Assembly (NCBI GenBank): GCA_002500745.1
Contig: DLST01000020.1
Location: forward strand, 305,210-369,209
Direction: 5' to 3'
Source: Sphingobacterium sp. UBA7855
GTDB taxonomy: Bacteria > Bacteroidota > Bacteroidia > Sphingobacteriales > Sphingobacteriaceae
DNA length: 64,000 nucleotides
Part shown: piece by piece, positions 27,808 through 36,705 of the stretch
How the letters are laid out: the number at the start of each line of letters is the position of its first letter
Numbering within the stretch: the stretch's first letter is position 1
Notes under the pieces: generated by a model
Told to the model about the DNA's origin: nothing
The model's input: only the letters and a program-made list of their open reading frames with translations
Databases searched by the model: none
Translations under genes and position numbers: made by a program

Positions 27808-28830
27808 ATGCTCAACATAGCAATCAACGGATTCGGCCGTATTGGCAGAAATACATTGCGTAATATTTTTCTTCGCGGAGCTTCTGATGAGATAAAGATC
27901 ATTGCAATAAATGATTTGACAGATACAAAGACGCTTGCCCATTTATTTAAATATGATTCGGTGCACGGCCCTTTTTATGGCACTGTGTCCCACGACGAAA
28001 ATCACATCATTATTAATGGCAGAGCAATCCGCGTTATTAATGAAAAAGATCCTTCGATGCTCCCGTGGAGAGAATTAGATATCGATGTTGTGATAGAATC
28101 AACAGGGCATTTTACGACACGTGCCAAATCAGCTTTACATTTAGAGGCAGGTGCAAAGAAAGTAATTATTTCGGCACCGGCGCAAGACAAGGATATTCCG
28201 ACAGTGGTGCTCGGCATTAATGATCAGACTATCGATCTTTCTGCATCCATTTTATCCAATGCCTCCTGCACGACCAATAATGTTGCTCCCTTAGTAAAAA
28301 TTTTAGATGACCATTGGGGCATAAAAGATGGTTATATCACAACGGTGCATTCCATGACAGGCGATCAAAATCTTCATGATGCACCACATAAAGATTTACG
28401 GAGAGCGCGGGCAGCGTCATCTGCAATCATTCCAACAACAACAGGTGCAGCTAAAGCTATCACCAACGTTTTTCCCCATTTACAGAATAAGCTCGGCGGC
28501 GCTGGAATACGTGTCCCTGTCCTCAATGGTTCATTAACGGACTTCACCTGTACGCTTGAAAGGCAGACCACGGTTGAAGAAATTAATAAGGCCTTTCAAT
28601 CGGCAGCCGAAAATGAATTGAAGGAAGTGCTGTATTATACAGAAGATCCAATCGTTTCAGTTGATATCATCAATAACCCTTATTCCTGCGTTTTTGATGC
28701 TCAGCTCACTTCCATTGTTGGGGGGTTGGTCAAAGTAGTTGGTTGGTACGATAATGAATTTGGTTATTCCAATCGATTGGTTGATTTACTGATTAAGATT
28801 GATCATTTAAATGAAAAATCTTTTGCCTAA
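27808..28830 (+). CDS. gap: Glyceraldehyde-3-phosphate dehydrogenase, type I
   Basis: The 340-residue enzyme shows the NAD-binding N-terminus (INGFGRIGRNTLR, then AINDLTD, where Asp signals NAD preference) and the catalytic SNASCTTN with Cys154. The active-site His is in TTVHSMTGDQNLHDAPH, and the C-terminal GWYDNEFGYSNRLVDL is typical. It catalyses oxidation of glyceraldehyde 3-phosphate in glycolysis and the reverse in gluconeogenesis. The order redoxin lipoprotein then GAPDH in 6 bp is unusual. It could be an additional paralogue, because Bacteroidota often keep more than one, but only the window is available. Two terminator-type features lie downstream. Confidence 0.96.
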   Translation: MLNIAINGFGRIGRNTLRNIFLRGASDEIKIIAINDLTDTKTLAHLFKYDSVHGPFYGTVSHDENHIIINGRAIRVINEKDPSMLPWRELDIDVVIESTGHFTTRAKSALHLEAGAKKVIISAPAQDKDIPTVVLGINDQTIDLSASILSNASCTTNNVAPLVKILDDHWGIKDGYITTVHSMTGDQNLHDAPHKDLRRARAASSAIIPTTTGAAKAITNVFPHLQNKLGGAGIRVPVLNGSLTDFTCTLERQTTVEEINKAFQSAAENELKEVLYYTEDPIVSVDIINNPYSCVFDAQLTSIVGGLVKVVGWYDNEFGYSNRLVDLLIKIDHLNEKSFA

Positions 28831-28890
28831 ATGAACGGCTGTCTGCTATACTGATTTAAGATAGGGATTATGATTTATTTGGGTAAAAAT

Positions 28891-28941
28891 GAACTGTAAT
28901 TAAAAAACCTGTATTTTATACAGGCTTTTTAATTACAGTTC
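28891..28941. terminator. Long palindromic terminator containing the TIGR02757 stop codon
   Basis: GAACTGTAATTAAAAA (28891-28906) pairs with TTTTTAATTACAGTTC (28926-28941), and CCTGTA (908-913 offset) with TACAGG, giving a stem of about 22 bp with one mismatch and a 5-nt loop. It contains T5 and A6 runs. The TAA of the convergent gene (28935-28933) is inside the right arm. Confidence 0.9.
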
Positions 28942-29718
28942 CCTTTCTACTCCCAGACCGAATAAGGCGAAATCATATTTGACGGGATCCAGCGGATCAA
29001 GTAAACGTAAGTTTGCTGTTAACTCCTGCGCTGTCTTCCAATTGACTTTATCAAATGTAATCAAACCAAATTTACGCGCCACACGCTCCACATGAACATC
29101 GCAAGGGCAGATCAGATCTTTTGGTGAAAGGCGATTCCAGATACCGAAATCCACACCTTTGTTATCCTGTCTAACCATCCAGCGTAAAAACATATTGATT
29201 CGTTTAACAGTGGACTTCTGTGCGGGGCTACTAATATGCTTACGTGTGCGATAGGGATAGTCCGGCAGTGAAAAAAAATACATTTTAAATGTATTAAGCG
29301 CCAGTTCAATATCAATCTCCTTTCTATTCTCCTGCCCTACCAGAAAAGCATCTTCCAAAGAATCAAAATGACCATAATGATATTTGAAAAATTCAATGAA
29401 GTAGAGAATATCCGTGTCATTAAATGTACGGTGTTTAAACCCCAACAAACTTTTTAGATCTTGCTCTTGATGATTCATAATATAGTCGTACGGTGAACCA
29501 TCCATTCGATCAATAAGCTCCTTGCATTTATTGATGATCGTCTTCCTTTGGCCCCAAGCCATAATTGACGCCAGGAAACCCATGATCTCAATATCCTGCT
29601 TCGCAGAAAATTGATGTGGAATAACTATCGGATCATTGGGTATAAAATTAGGTTGATTATATTCCTCAACTTTCTTATCCAAAAAATCTTTCAGATCAAA
29701 ATCAGCTGCAATTGTCAT
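28933..29718 (-). CDS. TIGR02757 family protein (DUF2400)
   Basis: The 261-residue cytosolic protein matches TIGR02757: FLASIMAWGQRKTIINKC, YDYIMNH, SPAQKSTVKRINMFLRWMVRQDNKGVDFGIW, CPCDVHVERVARKFGL and a C-terminal DPLDPVKYDFALFGLGV. The last motif and the DVHVERVARK helix recall helix-hairpin-helix DNA glycosylases, so a DNA-repair role is inferred but not shown. Its start is 2 bp from the pyrD stop, so pyrD and this gene form one operon, a common pairing in the phylum. The stop codon is buried in the terminator stem. Confidence 0.9.
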   Translation of the reverse strand: MTIAADFDLKDFLDKKVEEYNQPNFIPNDPIVIPHQFSAKQDIEIMGFLASIMAWGQRKTIINKCKELIDRMDGSPYDYIMNHQEQDLKSLLGFKHRTFNDTDILYFIEFFKYHYGHFDSLEDAFLVGQENRKEIDIELALNTFKMYFFSLPDYPYRTRKHISSPAQKSTVKRINMFLRWMVRQDNKGVDFGIWNRLSPKDLICPCDVHVERVARKFGLITFDKVNWKTAQELTANLRLLDPLDPVKYDFALFGLGVEREL

Positions 29719-29720
29719 TA

Positions 29721-30755
29721 TTACCTTCCTGTCTGAAGTATACCCTTACAAATATTGGCAATCAAACCAGGCCCTTCATAAATAAATCCGGTGTAAACCT
29801 GAACAAGGCTAGCACCTGCATCCAATTTTTCAATGGCATCTTTAGCCGAATGAATCCCACCAACACCAATAATTGGAAAAGCCTTATTCGATTTTTGACT
29901 GAGGTACCGAATAACTTCCGTAGATCTTTTTGTTAAAGGACGTCCACTCACTCCCCCTGCTTCTTGAGTTAATGCCGTTGCACTCTTTAATCCATCTCTT
30001 GAGACAGTGGTATTTGTCGCAATAACGCCAGCAATCCGCGTCTCCATAACAATCTCCACGATATCATCCAATTGACTATTTGTTAAATCGGGAGCGATTT
30101 TAAGTAGAATAGGCTTCGGAGTTGATTTACTATTATTTAATCCCTGTAAGGTATTGAGGATGTTTGTTAGCGGTTCCTTCTCCTGTAAATCGCGTAGACC
30201 AGGCGTGTTGGGAGAACTGACGTTGACAACAAAATAATCCACATGGTCAAATAATGCATTGAAACAATAGATATAATCATTAACTGCGTCTTCATTCGGC
30301 GTAAGTTTATTCTTACCGATATTCCCTCCTATCAATAACCCTTTACGATCTGTCAAGTTTTTTAATCTATTCGCAGCAACATCAGCGCCCTGATTGTTGA
30401 ATCCCATTCTATTGATCAGCGCCTCGTCCGGTACCAGACGAAACATTCTAGGTTTATCGTTACCGGGTTGCGGTTTAGGAGTTACTGTTCCAATTTCAAT
30501 AAAACCAAACCCCAAATTAGCCATATCAGCAATATACTCCGCATTTTTATCAAATCCCGCTGCAAGACCTACTGGATTTTTAAACTTCAACCCAAAAACT
30601 TCACGCTCCAAACGTGGATCTTCGACTGTAAAAAAAGCATTCAATAATTGCTTTGCACCCCAAATTTTTGAGAAAACATTTAATCCTCCGGTCACTTTGT
30701 GGTGAGCCATCTCGGGATTCATTGTAAAGAATATAGGCTTGACTAATTTATACAT
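29721..30755 (-). CDS. pyrD: Dihydroorotate dehydrogenase (quinone), class 2
   Basis: The 344-residue enzyme has the class-2 N-terminal helix ([19 protein letters not shown]), which sits on the membrane and lets quinone enter. The FMN domain contains [13 protein letters not shown], the catalytic Ser loop [14 protein letters not shown], and [11 protein letters not shown] plus [13 protein letters not shown] near the C-terminus. It oxidises dihydroorotate to orotate in pyrimidine synthesis. ATG 30755 fits the family; an upstream ATG at 30791 would place the start ahead of the -7 box on this strand. It is divergent from the ABC-F gene. Confidence 0.97.
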   Translation of the reverse strand: MYKLVKPIFFTMNPEMAHHKVTGGLNVFSKIWGAKQLLNAFFTVEDPRLEREVFGLKFKNPVGLAAGFDKNAEYIADMANLGFGFIEIGTVTPKPQPGNDKPRMFRLVPDEALINRMGFNNQGADVAANRLKNLTDRKGLLIGGNIGKNKLTPNEDAVNDYIYCFNALFDHVDYFVVNVSSPNTPGLRDLQEKEPLTNILNTLQGLNNSKSTPKPILLKIAPDLTNSQLDDIVEIVMETRIAGVIATNTTVSRDGLKSATALTQEAGGVSGRPLTKRSTEVIRYLSQKSNKAFPIIGVGGIHSAKDAIEKLDAGASLVQVYTGFIYEGPGLIANICKGILQTGR

Positions 30756-30760
30756 AATCG

Positions 30761-30768
30761 CAAAGTTA
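30761..30768 (-). promoter_or_regulatory. -7 box for pyrD
   Basis: On the minus strand this reads TAACTTTG, an exact TAnnTTTG match ending 6 bp before the pyrD ATG at 30755. The resulting leader would be very short. No matching -33 TTG is seen. Confidence 0.5.
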
Positions 30769-30791
30769 CTCAAACAAGAAGAAATATTCAT

Positions 30792-30807
30792 TACTTTTGT
30801 ACTTTTG
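30792..30807 (+). promoter_or_regulatory. Tandem -7 boxes for the ABC-F gene
   Basis: Two copies of TACTTTTG (30792-30799 and 30800-30807) lie head to tail with no gap, giving an exact 8-bp period. Either could set the start of transcription for the ATG at 30816. Confidence 0.55.
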
Positions 30808-30815
30808 CAGTTGAA

Positions 30816-32735
30816 ATGATATCAATAAATAATTTAACATTTGAAATAGGATCTCGTGCCCTATATGATGAAGCAAACTGGCATATCAAACCAGGAGATA
30901 AAGTTGGCCTGATCGGCGCTAATGGCACAGGTAAATCTACGTTGCTTCGGCTTATTGTCGGTCAATACACACCGACATCAGGATCAATTTCTATGGCGAA
31001 GGACCTGAAGATTGGCTATTTAAACCAAGATTTATTATCATACCATTCTGACAAAAGCATTTTGCATGTTGCAATGGAAGCCTTTGAACGCCAAAATCAA
31101 TTACATGCCGAAATCGAAGAGTTACTTGGTAAATTAGAAACAGACTACTCCGATGATATTCTGAATAAATTGAGTGACAAACAGGTAGAATTCGAAGCCC
31201 TAGATGGGTATAACATTGAATTTAAAGCTCATGAAATCCTCGCAGGTCTTGGCTTTTCTGAAGCGGAACAAAAAAGACCGCTAGCTACGTTCTCAGGGGG
31301 TTGGCGTATGCGGGTCATGCTAGCCCGTATCCTTCTACAGACTCCGGATATTTTATTGCTAGATGAGCCTACCAACCACATGGACTTACCTTCAATTAAA
31401 TGGCTTGAAAACTATCTTCAGTCGTTCGATGGTGCTATTGTGATTGTTTCCCATGATAGATATTTCCTGGACCGTATCATTAAAAAAACGGTCGAATCGC
31501 GTAAAGGGAAATTAACACTTTATGCAGGTAACTACAGTTTTTACCTTGAAGAAAAAGAACTGCGAAATGAACTTCAGGCTAATCAATTCAAAAACCAACA
31601 AGCAAAAATTAAACAGGAAGAGCGCTTAATTGAGCGCTTTCGGGCCAAAGCATCGAAAGCAAAAATGGCTCAGTCACGCATCAAGGCTTTGGATCGCTTG
31701 GAAAGAATTGACGACGTAGATGACGATAATCCGACGGTAAACTTTAGTTTTAAATTTTCGAAACCTTCCGGCCGCCATGTCGTTACTTTAGAAAATATCT
31801 CCAAGTCCTATCCTAACCTAGAGATATTAAAAAACACCTCAGCAATTATTGAAAAGGGCGATAAAATCGCTTTGATCGGTGCCAATGGTAAAGGTAAATC
31901 GACATTATTACGCATTGTGGCTGATGCGGATCACGAGTTTGATGGAAAGGCTGAACAAGGCCATAATGTGTCGCAAACATTTTTTGCGCAACACCAGCTT
32001 GAGGCCTTACACCTGGAGAATTCCATCCTTGCCGAATTACAAGCCTTTGCACCGAAACATACAGAAACTGAATTACGGTCTATCCTAGGCTGTTTCCTTT
32101 TTACAGGGGATGATGCCTTCAAGAAAATTAAAGTCCTTTCTGGAGGAGAGAAATCACGTGTGGCCCTTGCTAAAGCATTAACAGCAGATGCCAACTTCTT
32201 GGCACTCGATGAGCCGACCAACCACTTGGATATGCAGTCGGTCAACATTCTGATCCAAGCTTTGCAACAATACGAAGGCACATTTATTGTTGTATCCCAC
32301 GACCGTTATTTCTTGGATAATGTCGCGAATAAAATCTGGTACATAGAAGATAAACAAATCAAAGAGTACCCAGGTACGTACCAGGAATATGAAGAATGGG
32401 CGGCAAAACGAATTGTCAAAACTGAAGGTAAGACGGAGAAAAAAGCCAAGGAAGAACCGAAAGCGAAGAAAGAAAAGCAACCGCTTACGGAAGATAAAAC
32501 GCGCTTATTGAGCAGAAAGAATAAAGAACTTATGTCATTTGAACAAAAAATAGAAGAACAGGAAATTTTGGTCAAAACATTAGAGTCAAAGCTTGCCGAT
32601 GAAGCGGTCTATTCCGATGCTGCTAAATTACAGGACACTACGCGCTCATACAACTCGGCAAAAGCATTATTGATACAATTTCAGGAAAGCTGGGAACAGT
32701 TAGCGGAAGAAATCATGGATTTAGAAGACAATTAA
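30816..32735 (+). CDS. ABC-F family ATPase (ribosome-associated type)
   Basis: The 639-residue protein has two tandem nucleotide-binding domains without membrane helices. Walker A motifs are [10 protein letters not shown] and [10 protein letters not shown], the signatures FSGGWRMR and LSGGEKSR, and both Walker B motifs have the [18 protein letters not shown] form. A charged linker joins the domains (about 240-310), and a Lys/Glu-rich coiled coil occupies about 530-639. These are features of ABC-F proteins of the Uup/EttA/YdiF group, which act on ribosomes rather than as transporters. Which subgroup it belongs to needs a tree. The divergent spacer to pyrD carries two tandem -7 boxes for this gene. 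Confidence 0.93.
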   Translation: MISINNLTFEIGSRALYDEANWHIKPGDKVGLIGANGTGKSTLLRLIVGQYTPTSGSISMAKDLKIGYLNQDLLSYHSDKSILHVAMEAFERQNQLHAEIEELLGKLETDYSDDILNKLSDKQVEFEALDGYNIEFKAHEILAGLGFSEAEQKRPLATFSGGWRMRVMLARILLQTPDILLLDEPTNHMDLPSIKWLENYLQSFDGAIVIVSHDRYFLDRIIKKTVESRKGKLTLYAGNYSFYLEEKELRNELQANQFKNQQAKIKQEERLIERFRAKASKAKMAQSRIKALDRLERIDDVDDDNPTVNFSFKFSKPSGRHVVTLENISKSYPNLEILKNTSAIIEKGDKIALIGANGKGKSTLLRIVADADHEFDGKAEQGHNVSQTFFAQHQLEALHLENSILAELQAFAPKHTETELRSILGCFLFTGDDAFKKIKVLSGGEKSRVALAKALTADANFLALDEPTNHLDMQSVNILIQALQQYEGTFIVVSHDRYFLDNVANKIWYIEDKQIKEYPGTYQEYEEWAAKRIVKTEGKTEKKAKEEPKAKKEKQPLTEDKTRLLSRKNKELMSFEQKIEEQEILVKTLESKLADEAVYSDAAKLQDTTRSYNSAKALLIQFQESWEQLAEEIMDLEDN

Positions 32736-32744
32736 TTTTTTCGA

Positions 32745-32784
32745 CTTAAAATCAGGTTATTACCTGTTTAAAGGTGATTTTAAG
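32745..32784. terminator. Terminator-like hairpin between the ABC-F gene and tRNA-Lys
   Basis: CTTAAAATCA (32745-32754) pairs with TGATTTTAAG (32775-32784). An inner CAGGT/ACCTG pair can form an alternative hairpin. There is no strong T-run, so efficient termination is uncertain. Confidence 0.4.
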
Positions 32785-32793
32785 CCAAAAATA

Positions 32794-32825
32794 TTTGCAG
32801 AAATAGGATTAAAGCCCTACTTTTG
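32794..32825 (+). promoter_or_regulatory. Promoter of tRNA-Lys
   Basis: TTTG (32794-32797), 20 bp spacer, then TACTTTTG (32818-32825). Both boxes match the Bacteroidota consensus exactly. The start would be near 32831, about 36 bp before the mature tRNA. Confidence 0.8.
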
Positions 32826-32866
32826 CATCACTTCAAACAACGAACAATAGTTCTAAAACGAAGTAC

Positions 32867-32939
32867 GATTCCGTAGCTCAGCTGGTAGAGCAATACACTT
32901 TTAATGTATGGGTCCTGGGTTCGAATCCCAGCGGGATCA
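32867..32939 (+). tRNA. tRNA-Lys (anticodon TTT)
   Basis: A 73-nt cloverleaf. The acceptor arm GATTCCG pairs with CGGGATC (one G-T), followed by discriminator A. The D-loop has AGCTGGTAGAGC, the anticodon stem-loop is ATACA-CTTTTAA-TGTAT with anticodon TTT (Lys), and the T-arm is CTGGG-TTCGAAT-CCCAG. The CCA end is not encoded, as usual for the phylum. Confidence 0.97.
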
Positions 32940-32941
32940 CA

Positions 32942-32977
32942 AACAAAAGCTAATCTTTCGATTGGCTTTTGTTGTTT
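32942..32977 (+). terminator. Terminator of tRNA-Lys
   Basis: A 14-bp stem, AACAAAAGCTAATC (32942-32955) with GATTGGCTTTTGTT (32960-32973) and one G-T pair, has a TTTC loop and is followed by GTTTT. It begins 3 bp after the tRNA. Between here and 33330 there is no gene that I can support. Confidence 0.9.
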
Positions 32978-33223
32978 TAGTAGGTTAACAATCGAAAAAT
33001 GAGCCGGCTCGGTCAGAAGGATCGTGGAATTGATATAGGACCAATGATATGATCAAAACTAACTGGTTAAAATAAAAAAGTACTGATATTATAGTGACTA
33101 AAACCTATCCCTGAGACTTACTAATAAGTATATAGTTCAATTTCTGTCCCATTCTTTTAAAAATCCATGGTTAAGTCAAATCATTTTATAGAAATTTAAA
33201 ATGTTACAAAACAATTCTCAAAC

Positions 33224-33247
33224 TTGACTAATCAATCGATTGACTAA
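33224..33247. repeat. TTGACTAA direct repeat flanking a ClaI-type palindrome
   Basis: TTGACTAA occurs at 33224-33231 and 33240-33247 (16-bp period). The segment between and into the second copy contains the perfect 12-bp palindrome TCAATCGATTGA (33232-33243). It lies 83 bp upstream of the metalloprotease-like gene and could be an operator. Confidence 0.5.
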
Positions 33248-33329
33248 ACTGATTTTATCAAAAGTTTATTTTCTTACACCGAAATAAATGGACTTTCATT
33301 TATATTTATTACACACAATATAAACCATT

Positions 33330-34910
33330 ATGAGAAAATTTTTAAATCCACTATTAGCATCGCTTGCTCTACTTACTGCGTCCTGTAGCAAAACTTTGAT
33401 GAACACAACAGAGAGTGTCGGCCCTCTCAAAGCAAAAGCCTCAGCAGCAACCGCGATCAACGAATGGAACAGCAACCCTTACAAACTAAACGTGATCTAT
33501 TTCGTTCCCAATGATGTGGATTCTATTCCCAATTTCCGAAAACGTCTAAGCAGAATTCTATTAGATGCGCAAAATATGTTTGCCAATAACATGGACCGCG
33601 AAGGATTTGGTCGAAAATCTTTTGGATTAGATCTGGTCAATGATACGTTAATAAATATTCATTACCTTGCTGGGCAATTTGGAAAAGCAACTTACCCCTA
33701 TTCTGGGGGCAACGGAGCAGTAAAGACGGAGGTAGATGCATATTTTGGTCAAAATCCATCGGCAAAGAAAAGCGCGCATAACCTCATTATTATTCCGACT
33801 TACAACACCGATCCTGCAAATCCAGGCGGCCCGCCATTCTATGGCACCGGCACTAGTTGTTACGCATTGGACTATGCAAATCTTGATGCTAAAAATTTGG
33901 GAATCGGCGGCGATATTGGGTGGAAGGCAACCGTATGGATTGGTGGTATGATTCACGAATTGGGCCATGGCTTGAATGCCAGCCACAACAGAATGAATAA
34001 GACCTTGGCACCCACTTTAGGCACAGCCTTAATGGGCTCAGGAAATTCCACTTATGGAATCTCAACAACCTCCCTGACAAGTACCACCGCGGCGACATTT
34101 AATAATAGTCAAGTATTTAGTTCTGTGACTAGAAGTGATTGGTATGCATCCGCGTCAGCAGAAATTGTATCTTTGAATTCGATCTTTACAAACAATACGA
34201 TTATCATTTCCGGAAAATTTACCACTAACAAGCCTGTCAATGATATTGTTGTTTGGCATGATAGAGAGCCCTTCGGTGGGAACAATGATTATGATGCCGT
34301 ACAATGGGCGACAAAAATCATCGGTCAGGATAGTTTTAGATTCGAATGCCCACTCGCTGATTTTTATGACCTGACAGGAAATTATGAAATGAGAATTGGC
34401 TTTATGCACGTCAATGGTATTCGCACAACCATACGTTACGCCTATAACTTTACCAACAATATTCCCGATCTATCCAAAGTTGTTACTTATAAACTATTGC
34501 CGACGACAAGTTGGTCCATCATCGGAAGCGATAGCAATGAGCTTGGTTCAACTGCAAATAATGTCTTGGATATGAACCGAGGCACTGTTTGGCATACCCC
34601 ATGGTCATCAACCCAAACACCCCAACCACATTTCTTCTCGGTCAATATGGGAGCTGTACGCACTATTAAGGGCCTTGCATTTCGTAATCGAGATAATTTA
34701 AATGGAGCAATAAAAGATGTCAATATTTATGCAAGTACGAACGGTACAAGTTGGACCCTAATCAAAACAGCACAATTGCCAAAAGTCTCAGGTTCTTGGA
34801 TTAATGTCGAACTCAACGCATCAATTAGCACGCGTTACCTTAAAATTGAATCTACTAGCTCTTGGGGCGATTTCTTCTATTCGCATCTTGCTGATTTTGG
34901 GACGTACTAA
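33330..34910 (+). CDS. Metzincin-like zinc metalloprotease lipoprotein with C-terminal F5/8 type C-like domain
   Basis: The 526-residue protein is a predicted lipoprotein (LLTASC, Cys19). A catalytic-type domain of about 60-300 contains HELGHGLNASH at residues 209-219, which fits HExxHxxxxxH, the three-histidine zinc site of metzincins. The usual Gly at position 8 is Asn. A Met-turn candidate, TALMGSG, lies about 20 residues later. Residues about 300-390 look like a linker or beta domain, and about 390-526 resemble a discoidin/F5/8C carbohydrate-binding domain (FRNRDNLNGAIKDVNIYASTNGTSW, KVSGSWINVEL, STRYLKIE). It would be a surface peptidase targeting glycoproteins or glycans. It is single, with about 390 bp of regulatory space upstream. 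Confidence 0.75.
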   Translation: MRKFLNPLLASLALLTASCSKTLMNTTESVGPLKAKASAATAINEWNSNPYKLNVIYFVPNDVDSIPNFRKRLSRILLDAQNMFANNMDREGFGRKSFGLDLVNDTLINIHYLAGQFGKATYPYSGGNGAVKTEVDAYFGQNPSAKKSAHNLIIIPTYNTDPANPGGPPFYGTGTSCYALDYANLDAKNLGIGGDIGWKATVWIGGMIHELGHGLNASHNRMNKTLAPTLGTALMGSGNSTYGISTTSLTSTTAATFNNSQVFSSVTRSDWYASASAEIVSLNSIFTNNTIIISGKFTTNKPVNDIVVWHDREPFGGNNDYDAVQWATKIIGQDSFRFECPLADFYDLTGNYEMRIGFMHVNGIRTTIRYAYNFTNNIPDLSKVVTYKLLPTTSWSIIGSDSNELGSTANNVLDMNRGTVWHTPWSSTQTPQPHFFSVNMGAVRTIKGLAFRNRDNLNGAIKDVNIYASTNGTSWTLIKTAQLPKVSGSWINVELNASISTRYLKIESTSSWGDFFYSHLADFGTY

Positions 34911-35032
34911 GAACTGATAAAGAATTACAATCACAAGATTAATTATTAACAGCGCCTATAAGCAAGGATTATCTTCAACCAATATGCGAGACAAATAGCG
35001 TAGTATAGAAACAATGAAATATTGAAAAACCA

Positions 35033-35062
35033 TTGTTGAACTCCCGATTTATGTTAATTTTG
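35033..35062 (+). promoter_or_regulatory. Promoter of the orphan histidine kinase
   Basis: TTG (35033-35035), a 19-bp spacer, then TAATTTTG (35055-35062): a full match to the Bacteroidota promoter. Transcription would begin near 35068, about 30 bp before the ATG. Confidence 0.75.
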
Positions 35063-35099
35063 GATATTAACACATTATAAGTTAATCCGACGCGTCTTT

Positions 35100-36413
35100 A
35101 TGAATAAATTACGTAAATATTGGAAACTATTTTCCTATATTGGTGCACATCCGGGCATGTCATACATCGATTTCAAACGCGTGTACATGATCAATCTGAT
35201 TGCATTGTTATGTTTATTTCCAACTATTTTCTTTGCAATCCTTAATCTTATCGATCAACGTTATATTTTATCTGCGATTAATTTTTCCAATTCGACTTGT
35301 GCCTTTACAGTGCTTGTCCTTCAATATTATGGGAAATACAACATCGCTAAGGCCACATTGTTAACAAGTAATTCTGTGTTTTTCTTTGCAGGAGCTTTGC
35401 TCTATAGAAATGGTGGAGAATATTTTTTATTGTGCACATTAATCGTCGCCATGTTGATGTATGAAAACCGAAAGATTCATATAGTCCTTTGTCTTACGAT
35501 AGCTTTTCTAATTTCACTTTTATATCTGCTACCCGATATACTTCCACTACGCCAGCACGTTCCGCGATCAAGATCTGTGTTCAATATTATTAATGCGCTT
35601 GCTTTTATCGTCGTGGCGGTCAACTTTTTTCTCGATATCATCTATAAAAATATGAAAAAGATCGAGCAGCAGCGCCTTAATTTAGAATCTATGAATCGCG
35701 ACAAGGAAAAAATATTTTCTATTATTGCGCACGACATCAAAAGTCCTTTTGCCAACCTAGAAGCACTGGTATTTATGTTCCGTAACCAAATGCTAAACAG
35801 TACCACTTCACAGGAATATATTCAACAAATCTATCAACAAATCGCTCAGCAGAATCAAGCGTTAGATGACCTACTGCAATGGGGCAGCAGCAATATGCAA
35901 GGCATGAATTGTAGCACATCGAAACTATTGATTAAACCCATTATTCAACACATTATCAAAAGCTTCAATGATAATGCGCAATCTAAACAACTCAAAATCA
36001 ACTTGGATATACCTCCAGACACGCAAATAATTGCCAATAGAGACCATACCACTATCATTTTACGAAACTTAATCAGTAACGCGATAAAATTTAGTTATGT
36101 TAATGGGAATATCAACATTTATATTAGTGTGGACGATCTCTATACGCATATCCATATTCAGGATGAAGGTATAGGTATAAATCCGTTAAAATCCGCCGCG
36201 CTATTTAATGAGATTCAGCAAAAGTCCTTTGGAACTGAACATGAGCCTGGATCGGGTGTTGGACTTGTATTGTGCAAGGATTTGATTGAGAGAAATAATG
36301 GTATTGTAAACATTCAAAGCACACCTAATGAAGGATCCATTTTTAGCGTAGGACTACCGTCCTCTCCAACTCATATTACCCAAACTAAGGTAGAATCACC
36401 TTCATGTGTTTAG
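35100..36413 (+). CDS. Sensor histidine kinase (orphan)
   Basis: The 437-residue protein has about six N-terminal membrane helices (residues 25-190) that form the sensing region. A coiled linker follows, then HisKA with the phospho-acceptor His211 in FSIIAHDIKSPF, and the ATPase domain: N box LRNLISNAIKFSY, G1 DEGIGI and G2 GSGVGLVL. All kinase motifs are present. It belongs to no gene pair here: no response regulator is adjacent, so its partner must be encoded elsewhere. The signal it senses is unknown. The 292-bp gap that follows contains nothing I can support. Confidence 0.9.
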   Translation: MNKLRKYWKLFSYIGAHPGMSYIDFKRVYMINLIALLCLFPTIFFAILNLIDQRYILSAINFSNSTCAFTVLVLQYYGKYNIAKATLLTSNSVFFFAGALLYRNGGEYFLLCTLIVAMLMYENRKIHIVLCLTIAFLISLLYLLPDILPLRQHVPRSRSVFNIINALAFIVVAVNFFLDIIYKNMKKIEQQRLNLESMNRDKEKIFSIIAHDIKSPFANLEALVFMFRNQMLNSTTSQEYIQQIYQQIAQQNQALDDLLQWGSSNMQGMNCSTSKLLIKPIIQHIIKSFNDNAQSKQLKINLDIPPDTQIIANRDHTTIILRNLISNAIKFSYVNGNINIYISVDDLYTHIHIQDEGIGINPLKSAALFNEIQQKSFGTEHEPGSGVGLVLCKDLIERNNGIVNIQSTPNEGSIFSVGLPSSPTHITQTKVESPSCV

Positions 36414-36705
36414 CAGTAAAACTAAATGCTCAGATGGGAATACGGCATACACTTCGAACGTCGATAAGAATCGTCAGACAAGATGTATCTGAAATGACCT
36501 GTCAGCTATGCTGCGAGTGAATCATCTCTTTATTATCAATTTGTCACATTTTAGCGTGAATTGATTAGCTTAGTCGTACGATTGTAAAAAGAGCACATAG
36601 AATCTATTCAAATGAAAATCTAATAATATACTTCGAAATACAGGTACGGTCTTTGATCACTATGGAAAACAAACAATGTTGTTTCAAAGCTAAAGAAGTA
36701 TACTT

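Noticed and set aside
36414..36705. Gap between the orphan kinase and msrAB, examined for a response regulator or small RNA
   Set aside because: No open frame of useful length, no exact promoter box and no strong hairpin were found.
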